Below, piece by piece: positions 16,132 to 21,844 of a stretch of 21,844 nt of DNA. The stretch is taken from the NCBI GenBank assembly GCA_035353395.1, contig DAOPZL010000046.1:1-21844 (forward strand), in the 5' to 3' direction. A program made the translations under genes and the position numbers. Each line of letters starts with the position of its first letter. Position 1 is the first letter of the stretch. The stretch comes from UBA1801 sp035353395 (GTDB lineage: Bacteria; Acidobacteriota; Holophagae; Holophagales; Holophagaceae). The notes beneath the pieces were generated by a model. That model made no database searches, had not been told where the DNA came from, and saw only the letters and a list, made by a program, of their open reading frames with translations.

Positions 16132-16164
16132 CCTGATTGGTATGAGAATATAATATCAATCAGG
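16132..16164. promoter_or_regulatory. Inverted repeat overlapping the DUF2339 ribosome-binding site
   Basis: CCTGATTG (16132-16139) and CAATCAGG (16157-16164) form a perfect 8-bp inverted repeat with a 17-base AT-rich spacer. On the minus strand, the arm nearest the gene contains most of the AGGAG ribosome site of the TTG start at 16123, and the spacer holds a TATATT -10-like hexamer. It could be an operator around the -10 region or an RNA hairpin that hides the ribosome site. No convincing -35 box is visible. Confidence 0.5.
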
Positions 16165-16193
16165 AACCAAAAATAAAGGAAAAGGAAGGATGA

Positions 16194-16209
16194 TCCATCT
16201 CGAGATGGA
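16194..16209. repeat. 16-bp perfect palindrome
   Basis: TCCATCTCGAGATGGA reads the same on both strands. It lies in the AT-rich, non-coding spacer between the PRTase-like gene and the DUF2339 gene, about 70 bases upstream of the latter's start. It has the symmetry of a dimeric repressor site, but no known regulator is recognised. Confidence 0.45.
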
Positions 16210-16255
16210 GAGATGATTTCGTCCTGGATTGGGACTGGATGCGTTGTTGCAAGCT

Positions 16256-16274
16256 TTCGCATGGAACATGCGAA
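16256..16274. repeat. 8-bp stem, 3-base loop hairpin downstream of the PRTase-like gene
   Basis: TTCGCATG, GAA, CATGCGAA forms a perfect stem of eight pairs. It begins 33 bases after the stop of the minus-strand PRTase-like gene. No T run follows on the minus strand (AGCTTGC), so it is not a canonical intrinsic terminator. It may be an RNA 3'-end stabiliser or an operator. The rest of 16165-16306 is AT-rich and shows no coding potential. Confidence 0.4.
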
Positions 16275-16306
16275 TTTGCCGGCCGCGCGATATATGAATA
16301 ATATTT

Positions 16307-17185
16307 TTAATCGTGCCAGGACCGTCCGATGAAGTCGGGCATGCAGGGCGACAGGGCGTGGCGCAGGACGCTCGCGGTGTAGGACTCCTCGAAGAACGGC
16401 TTAAGGGTCTCGGCGAACTTGGTGAGGGTCGTCCCCTTGGCGACATCCTCGTCGAAGAGCAGGACCGGCCCCGCCCGGTAGGGATCCAGGTAGGTCGTGT
16501 CGCTGGGGGCGATGATGGGCGCGGTGTCGTTCCGCTTGAACATGGAGAAGCGGATGAAATAGACGGGCACGTCCAGGATGTTCGAGAGGACCAGCCCCGA
16601 GAGGATGGAGCCGTGGGCGGCGCCGACGATGAGAGCGGGGGCGACGTGCTTGCGGATGTAGTCGGCGAGGTCCTGGATCTTCGAGGGGTTCGAGGCCCGC
16701 CAGGTGTACTTGTCCTTGGTGCTGGTGTAGATGAAGCCGGAGATGATCTCGGGCAGGGACTCGATGAAGGCGCCCAGGCGCGCCGGGGCGTCCGGCCTCA
16801 GCGCGTAGATCGCCCGGGCCGTCTCGATGGAGGCCTGGAAGAACTCGTTGGTGTGCGTGATCATGTGGTCCGGATAGCGGGCCTTGAACCGGGAGGTCTC
16901 CCCGACCTCGAAGTAGTAGGTGGGGTGCAGGGGCAGTCCCTGCTCCACGCAGACCTTGTAGTTCAGCGCCACGTTGACCAGCGCCGGGGCGAGCAGGTAG
17001 AGGCTGACGCAGTCGTCCCAGTAGCGTGCCGGCATCTCCGCGGGCGCCGCCAGGGCCGCCGCCTTCCCGTCCAGGATGCCCGGGAGCAGGGCCTGGATCC
17101 GGGTCAGAACCTCCTCGTACGGCGCTTCGAACGCCATGCACTCGGGGGGATCATCCCAATCCGCGTAGACGAGTCGGTGCAGCAC
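16307..17185 (-). CDS. Phosphoribosyltransferase-like protein of unknown substrate
   Basis: About 292 residues. The C-terminal half has a type I PRTase shape: a hydrophobic strand and loop ALIVGAAHGSILSGLVLSN (184-202), then the PRPP-binding signature GPVLLFDEDVAKGTTLTKF (239-257), equivalent to the usual VLLVDD...TG.T with Glu-Asp in place of Asp-Asp and KG for TG. The N-terminal half (20-180) is helical and unrecognised, with conserved-looking HPTYYFEVGETSRF and YTSTKDKYTWR. The start is uncertain: GTG 17185 (used here) has a poor ribosome site, and ATG 17137 would give 276 residues. The frame continues upstream through the divergent exbD gene, which is a shadow. It is transcribed away from exbD; the reaction is unknown. 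Confidence 0.7.
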   Translation of the reverse strand: MLHRLVYADWDDPPECMAFEAPYEEVLTRIQALLPGILDGKAAALAAPAEMPARYWDDCVSLYLLAPALVNVALNYKVCVEQGLPLHPTYYFEVGETSRFKARYPDHMITHTNEFFQASIETARAIYALRPDAPARLGAFIESLPEIISGFIYTSTKDKYTWRASNPSKIQDLADYIRKHVAPALIVGAAHGSILSGLVLSNILDVPVYFIRFSMFKRNDTAPIIAPSDTTYLDPYRAGPVLLFDEDVAKGTTLTKFAETLKPFFEESYTASVLRHALSPCMPDFIGRSWHD

Positions 17186-17305
17186 CGTTCGACTGTAGCG
17201 CAGGCCGATGCCGCGCTCCAGGCCCGCTTTGCGCCTTCCGGCCGCCAGGCTTACCGGGGGAACTGGCTGGTGGTAGTAGACTGGAGGAGACACGAGGAAC
17301 CGCCG

Positions 17306-17730
<425 letters not shown>

Positions 17731-17734
<4 letters not shown>

Positions 17735-18543
17735 GCCAGGAACTCTACCAGCTGCTGCACGAGCGTTCCCAGATCCGGATCGTCGGGTGGCCCCTGGGGT
17801 TGGTCGCGAGTCTCTGCTTCCACGGTCTCGTGCTGGCCGTCGTGCTCTACTCGCCCAAGTCGGGAGCGCCGGTCGAGACCACGAAGACGACCTGGGTGTC
17901 CCTGCCGGCCATGGGAGGCGGAGGCCCCGCGGGCGGCTCCTCGGCCACCGAGAAGGGCGAGGAGGGGGAGCGGCACCGCCGCGTGGAGGAAGTCGCCCCG
18001 AAGACCCCCGAGAAGGCGGGGTCGGCCACGCCGAACGCCTTCGGCAGCAGGCCCACGAAGGCCCTCAAGGGCACCAACCCGGACTTGACGAGCATCGGCA
18101 AGGCGCCCGTGGCGGCCAAGAGCCCGAATCCGGTCTCGGGGCTCGTTCCCGGGGCCGCGGGCAGCGGCAACGGCCAGGGCGTCGGGATCGGGTCCGGATT
18201 CCCCGGGATGAAGGCCACCAACGGCGTGTCCGGGGGCACGGGGATGATCGGGGACATCGACAGCGACTTCCCGTTCATCTGGTATCTCCAGCAGGTACAG
18301 AACCGGATCACCGGCAACTGGACCAGGCTCTCCTCGGCCCAGGGCAGGGTGCAGATCTACTTCAGGATCAAGCGGGATGGATCCCTGGACGCCATCCGGG
18401 TGGAGATCCCGAGCGGCAACCCCACCATCGACCAGGGCGCGCTGCTGGCCGTGAAGCGGTCGGATCCGCTGCCCAGGCTCCCGGACGGCTTCGAAGGCCA
18501 GACCCTGGGCGTGCGGTTCTGGTTCACCTATCTAGCAAACTGA
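17731..18543 (+). CDS. TonB/TolA-like energy-transducing protein
   Basis: A 270-residue protein with a short cytoplasmic N-terminus, one membrane helix (about 18-41, LVASLCFHGLVLAVVLYS with the His typical of TonB/TolA anchors), a long flexible Gly/Pro/Ser-rich linker (50-180) and a C-terminal domain starting YLQQVQNRITGNWTR (about 188-202). That domain resembles TolA/TonB C-terminal domains in sequences annotated 'TonB family'. The start is GTG, overlapping the exbD stop, with GGACGAGA upstream. It would span the periplasm and pull on an outer-membrane partner. A TolA role in envelope constriction and a TonB role in uptake are both possible. The 3' end overlaps the convergent kinase gene by 12 bp. 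Confidence 0.85.
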
Positions 18544-18987
18544 TTCGGCCTCGACGGAGTCCTCGCGCTTCCGGCGCTTGGTGAGCACCAGGACACTGCC
18601 CGTCCGGTGGCGCTCGAGCACGATCGTGTCCATCACCTGCTTCATGAAGTGGACGCCCCGGCCGAAGGGCTTGAGCAGGTTCTCGGGCAGGTTGGGATCG
18701 GGGACCGAGTCGATGTCGAACCCGTGCCCCTGGTCCTCGATGCGGATCTCCAGGGTCGAGACGGAGGGGATGAAGGTCACCTTCAAGGGTTTCTTCCGGT
18801 CCAGCTTGTTCCCGTGGCGCATGGCGTTGGCGATCCCTTCCTGGATCGCCAGCCAGAGCCGCTCCCCGTCCTCGTGGGTGAAGTTCATGTGCTTGAGCAG
18901 CTCCGAGCCCACGACCTGGATCAGGTCGATGAATCGCAGGTCCGTGTTGCAGGTGAGGGTGACGGGCAGGAGCGGGGCGGGAACCAT
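18532..18987 (-). CDS. RsbW/SpoIIAB-like anti-sigma factor kinase (HATPase_c_2)
   Basis: A 151-residue single-domain ATPase of the GHKL fold. The N box is EGIANAMRHGN (50-60; E50, N54), the G1 box EDQGHGFD (84-91) and the G2 box GRGVHFM (109-115). Family members bind an alternative sigma factor and phosphorylate an anti-sigma antagonist (STAS) protein, releasing or holding the sigma factor. Neither partner is visible nearby. The C-terminus ends in a charged tail (TKRRKREDSVEAESVC). The ATG at 18987 has AAAGG ten bases upstream. It is divergent from ispH across a 120-bp spacer, and convergent with the TonB-like gene with a 12-bp overlap and no terminator between. Confidence 0.88.
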   Translation of the reverse strand: MVPAPLLPVTLTCNTDLRFIDLIQVVGSELLKHMNFTHEDGERLWLAIQEGIANAMRHGNKLDRKKPLKVTFIPSVSTLEIRIEDQGHGFDIDSVPDPNLPENLLKPFGRGVHFMKQVMDTIVLERHRTGSVLVLTKRRKREDSVEAESVC

Positions 18988-19107
18988 CGACGGCAGGCCT
19001 TTCAGGGTCCGGATGGTTCAAGGTACTTGGAAACGTGAGTCCGGGTACAGTCTTTTTGCATGCTATGCTGATTTATTGACTATTTTGGTCAGGTATGAGG
19101 TGAGCCT
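18988..19107. promoter_or_regulatory. Divergent promoter region between the anti-sigma kinase and ispH
   Basis: This 120-bp spacer is locally AT-rich around 19050-19090 and must carry control signals for both genes. On the plus strand, a TTGCAT -35-like hexamer (19056-19061) with ACTATT (19079-19084) at 17-bp spacing is the best pair I can see, and it is a poor match. No confident promoter can be named. Confidence 0.3.
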
Positions 19108-20823
19108 TTGAAGATCATCGTCGCCAGGACGGCCGGATTCTGCTGGGGGGTCCGTCGCGCCATGGATGCCGTCCTGGAGGCCTCCGCCCGGAACCCGGGG
19201 AAGGTGCAGACCCTGGGGCCGCTCATCCACAACCCCCAGGCCCTGGAGCTGATCGGCAGGCGCGGCGTCCGCGTCGTCAGCGCCCCCGGGGACGCGGAGG
19301 GCGGTACCGTGGTGATCCGGGCGCACGGCATCCCCATCCAGGACCTCCGGCTCCTGAAGGAGCGGCAGCGCAAGGGAGAGCTCGCGATCGTCAACGCCAC
19401 CTGTCCCGAGGTGGCCAAGGTCCACGGGCGGATCAAGAAGTACAGCCCCAAGGGCTATTTCACGGTGATCCTCGGGACCCACGGGCATGCCGAGAGCATG
19501 GCCCACCAGAGCTACGCCGAGCACGGGGCGGCCATCGTCGCCAGCATGGAAGAGGCCAGGACCCTTTCGGACGAACAGCTGCGGAAAGTCCTGGTCGTGG
19601 CCCAGACCACGTTCACCCTGAACGACTTCAACGAGATCACGGCCTATCTCCGGGCGCGGGCCGGGGACATCATCGTGGAGAACACGATCTGCAACGATAC
19701 CTGGACCCGCCAGGAGGAGGCCCGGGAGCTGGCCAGGGGCGTGGACTACGTGATCGTCGTCGGCGGGAAGAATTCCAGCAACACCAAGCACCTGGCAGAG
19801 CTGGTCCACCAGTACGGCAAGCCCATCCAGTTCGTCGAGGTCGCGTCCGAGCTGGACACTTCGATCATTCCGGAAGAAGGCACCGTAGGGATCCTTGCGG
19901 GAGCCTCCACGCCCACCTGGCTCGTGGACGAAGTCGTGGAGACCCTCGAAGGGCTGGGGCGGGGGCCCAGCCGGTTCACCCGGTTCCTGCGGGCGGCCTT
20001 CGGGTCGCCGCTGAACCTGGCGCTGGGAGCCGCGGTCATGACCTTCGGCGTCCACCGCTGGCTCGGCCTGCCCGTCTCCTGGGAGTACCCGCTGCTCACG
20101 GGGGCCTACGTCATGGCGATGTACCTGCTGAACCCCTACCTGGATCCCCTGGGCCTGGGGGTCAAGGTGCCGGCGCGGGCCCGGTTCCTGGAGCGCAACA
20201 AGGTGCAGCTGGTCGGCGTGGCGCTGGCCTGCCTCGTCGGGGCGGCCGTACTTTCCGCCGCCCTCGGGCCCGGGACCTTCCTGACGATCGTCGTGGCCTC
20301 CATCCTGGGGCTGACCTACAAGCGCGGCCTGCGGCTGGGCTCCCGGCGTCTCCGGCTCCAGGCCATTCCCGCCTCCAAGGACCTGCTGGTGGCCTTCGCC
20401 CTGGCCACCATCGCCGTGGTCGTCCCCTTGTGGCACCACCACTGGACCTGGAACGGCCGCGCCTGGGCGGGGATCCTGCTGGTATGCGCGCTGGTCTTCG
20501 CGCGTTCCACGATCCACAACATCCTGGACATGCAGAACGACCAGGTCCTCGGCAAGGAGACCCTGCCCATCGTCCTGGGGCGCAAGGTCGCGAAGATCGT
20601 GCTCACGGCCGTCCTGGCCCTGGCCCTGGGCGTCAATCTCTGGTTCATCCCCTACGCGAACGCCCGGTCCCCCTGGCTGGCCGCCCTGGTGCTCACGGCC
20701 TGCTCGACCTATCCGCTGTTCTATCTCTGGCTTTTCCACGAGCGGTTCTCCATCGGCCAGCGCAGGCTGGAGCCCACCGTGGAGGCGGTCTTCTACCTCG
20801 CCGGACTGCTGGCCTTCGTTTGA
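19108..20823 (+). CDS. ispH: IspH (HMBPP reductase) fused to a UbiA-like membrane prenyltransferase domain
   Basis: One 571-residue frame holds two domains. Residues 1-285 are a complete IspH, which reduces HMBPP to IPP and DMAPP with a 4Fe-4S cluster. The cluster ligands are C12 (FCWGV), C99 (NATCPEV) and C195 (TICNDTWTRQ). The active-site groups are H41, H73, H127/E129 (GHAES), T168 (QTT), the KNSSNTKHL loop and S267 (AGASTP). Residues 300-571 contain about eight or nine membrane helices and NILDMQNDQVLGKETLPIVLG (471-491), which fits the second Asp-rich motif of UbiA prenyltransferases. The first motif is degenerate (NPYLDP, 342-347). The TTG start has GAGGTG five bases upstream. IspH is normally about 300 soluble residues, so this version would be membrane-tethered. 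Product coupling is inferred. Confidence 0.88.
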   Translation: MKIIVARTAGFCWGVRRAMDAVLEASARNPGKVQTLGPLIHNPQALELIGRRGVRVVSAPGDAEGGTVVIRAHGIPIQDLRLLKERQRKGELAIVNATCPEVAKVHGRIKKYSPKGYFTVILGTHGHAESMAHQSYAEHGAAIVASMEEARTLSDEQLRKVLVVAQTTFTLNDFNEITAYLRARAGDIIVENTICNDTWTRQEEARELARGVDYVIVVGGKNSSNTKHLAELVHQYGKPIQFVEVASELDTSIIPEEGTVGILAGASTPTWLVDEVVETLEGLGRGPSRFTRFLRAAFGSPLNLALGAAVMTFGVHRWLGLPVSWEYPLLTGAYVMAMYLLNPYLDPLGLGVKVPARARFLERNKVQLVGVALACLVGAAVLSAALGPGTFLTIVVASILGLTYKRGLRLGSRRLRLQAIPASKDLLVAFALATIAVVVPLWHHHWTWNGRAWAGILLVCALVFARSTIHNILDMQNDQVLGKETLPIVLGRKVAKIVLTAVLALALGVNLWFIPYANARSPWLAALVLTACSTYPLFYLWLFHERFSIGQRRLEPTVEAVFYLAGLLAFV

Positions 20824-20851
20824 ACGTGGTAAGTTGTCGCGAGGTCGATGC

Positions 20852-21721
20852 ATGGGGACGACGCCGCAGGAGGCTCCGAGGACGGAACAGGGACGCTGGG
20901 TGCTCATCACCGGGTGCTCGACGGGGGTGGGGCGTGCCCTCGTGGCCGCCTGCAGGGCCGCCGGTTGGTCCGTGGCGGCCACCGCGCGGAAGGTCTCGGC
21001 GCTCGCGGACCTTCCGGACGGGCCGGACCTGAGGAAGCTCGAACTGGACGTGACGGACGCGGCGAGCATCTCCGCGGCGGCCAGGGCCTGCTCGGACCTC
21101 CGCCTGGTGGGGCTGATCAACAACGCGGGCTACGGACAGATGGGGCCCCTGGAAGTGCTCCGGACCGAGGAGCTGCGGGCCCAGCTGGAGACCAACGTCG
21201 TCGGGCTGCAGGCCGTGACCAACGCCTTCCTGCCCATGATCCGCGCCCACGCCGCCCCGGGAGAAGGCCGGATCATCCACGTGTCGTCCGTGCTGGGCCG
21301 GCTCTGCATTCCCATGTCGGGCGCCTACAACGCCTCGAAATTCGCGGTGGTGGCGCTGGCCGAGACCCTGCGGATGGAGGTGGGCCCCCGGATCAAGGTG
21401 ACCGTCGTGGAGCCGGGGGCCATCCAGACCGAGTTCCGCCGGACCCTCCAGCAGGCCTGGGGCGACCTGCCCGAGCGCGTGAAGGGAACCCGCTATGAGG
21501 CCATCGTGGAGCGCTACCGGAGCCAGCGCGAGCAGTTCGCCCACGAGCACGGCCTGAGCGCGGAAGACTGCGCCGGGCGCATCGCGAAGGCCCTCGACGC
21601 TCGCCGGCCTCCCCGCCGCCTCATCGTCGGGGCGGATTCCTTCTGGGCCCAGGTGGCGCACCGGATCGTGCCCGCGGCGCTCTACGAGGCGGCGGTGCGC
21701 CGGCTCTACGGCGTGCGCTGA
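20852..21721 (+). CDS. Short-chain dehydrogenase/reductase
   Basis: A 289-residue classical SDR with an NAD(P)-binding Rossmann fold. It has the cofactor motif TGCSTGVG (20-27), INNAG (89-93), the catalytic serine in HVSSVLG (S146), and the YNASK pair Y159/K163. EPGAIQTEF follows, typical of the family. Cofactor preference and substrate are not clear; the overall pattern resembles SDRs annotated as acting on lipids or sterols, but I would not assign one. The ATG at 20852 is preferred because GAGGT lies six bases upstream; a TTG at 20834 has no site. It starts 28 bases after the IspH-UbiA stop and is probably co-transcribed, so a lipid or isoprenoid substrate is conceivable but unproven. Confidence 0.9.
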   Translation: MGTTPQEAPRTEQGRWVLITGCSTGVGRALVAACRAAGWSVAATARKVSALADLPDGPDLRKLELDVTDAASISAAARACSDLRLVGLINNAGYGQMGPLEVLRTEELRAQLETNVVGLQAVTNAFLPMIRAHAAPGEGRIIHVSSVLGRLCIPMSGAYNASKFAVVALAETLRMEVGPRIKVTVVEPGAIQTEFRRTLQQAWGDLPERVKGTRYEAIVERYRSQREQFAHEHGLSAEDCAGRIAKALDARRPPRRLIVGADSFWAQVAHRIVPAALYEAAVRRLYGVR

Positions 21722-21726
21722 ACGGC

Positions 21727-21740
21727 TCGCCCGCGGGCGA
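21727..21740. repeat. 14-bp GC palindrome after the SDR gene
   Basis: TCGCCCGCGGGCGA is a perfect palindrome five bases after the SDR stop codon. No T run follows, so it is not a standard intrinsic terminator. It may stall polymerase or protect the 3' end, or be chance in GC-rich DNA. Confidence 0.35.
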
Positions 21741-21759
21741 CTCCTGTCAGACTTGACCG

Positions 21760-21844
21760 ATGACCGAAGACCGCCTTTATCTCATCGACGCGTTCGCCCT
21801 CATCTTCTCGGTATCCGCTGCGCGGATACGCGAGACCTTGCCGT
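21760..21844 (+). CDS. polA: Probable DNA polymerase I, first codons only; possibly interrupted
   Basis: ATG at 21760 opens a frame to the window edge. The first 16 residues, MTEDRLYLIDAFALIF, match the start of PolA's 5'-nuclease domain, where LYLID...ALIFRAYYA is characteristic. The next residues (SVSAARIRETLP) do not continue that pattern: an Arg-Ala-Tyr-like motif is expected straight after LIF. The change of character coincides with the start of a hairpin (21806-21835). Either an element is inserted, the assembly end is wrong, or this PolA is unusual. Only 28 codons are visible and the ribosome site is weak. Confidence 0.5.
   Translation, partial: MTEDRLYLIDAFALIFSVSAARIRETLP
21806..21835. 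repeat. Strong hairpin at the point where the polA-like reading stops matching
   Basis: TCTCGGTATCCGC (21806-21818) pairs with GCGGATAC and CGAGA (21822-21829 and 21831-21835), giving 13 base pairs with one bulged G (21830) and a three-base loop. Such a stem inside the 5' coding region of polA is unexpected. It resembles a REP-like unit or the end of a small mobile element, but too little sequence remains to decide. Confidence 0.55.

Noticed and set aside
16256..16274. Hairpin as an intrinsic terminator for the PRTase-like gene
   Set aside because: The stem is perfect but no T run follows on the minus strand, so only a repeat is claimed.

Overview
The window is GC-rich, densely packed bacterial chromosome. 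There is no rRNA, tRNA, CRISPR array or recognisable transposase. It looks like a Gram-negative bacterium: it has an ExbD/TolR plus TonB/TolA-like pair, a PilT-like ATPase and IspH. Gene content and codon use remind me of Acidobacteriota of the Holophaga/Geothrix type, but that placement is a guess. Both ends are cut inside genes (trpB at the left, a probable polA at the right).

Left third (1-5260, minus strand): a tryptophan operon read right to left, in the order trpL-trpE-trpG-trpD-trpC-trpF-trpB. trpA would be expected just past the left edge. Every junction overlaps or nearly does (1 bp gap, then 4, 17, 4 and 19 bp overlaps), so translation is probably coupled throughout. Upstream of trpE is a complete ribosome-mediated attenuator. 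It has a 25-residue leader peptide with two adjacent Trp codons, a 10-bp GC-rich terminator hairpin followed by a short T run, and an upstream segment that can pair perfectly over 10 bp with the terminator's 5' arm.

Middle (5316-16123, minus strand): five co-oriented genes lie upstream of trp. In transcription order they are a very large DUF2339-type membrane protein, a DUF3999-type exported protein, a GNAT acetyltransferase, DNA topoisomerase III (topB), and a divergent PilT-like ATPase with altered catalytic motifs. DUF2339/DUF3999 overlap by ATGA and GNAT/topB by TTGA. An AT-rich spacer (16124-16306) with several inverted repeats sits in front of the DUF2339 gene.

Right third: a phosphoribosyltransferase-like protein on the minus strand (16307-17185) diverges from an ExbD/TolR plus TonB/TolA-like pair on the plus strand. 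The pair converges, with a 12-bp overlap, on an RsbW-like anti-sigma kinase. Divergent from that kinase, a plus-strand run encodes a one-polypeptide fusion of IspH to a UbiA-like membrane prenyltransferase domain, then a short-chain dehydrogenase, then the first 28 codons of what starts like polA but stops resembling it after residue 16, exactly where a strong hairpin begins.

The most interesting items are the IspH-UbiA fusion, the trp attenuator, the PilT paralogue with altered Asp, Walker B and His boxes, the internal duplication in the DUF2339 protein, and the odd right end.
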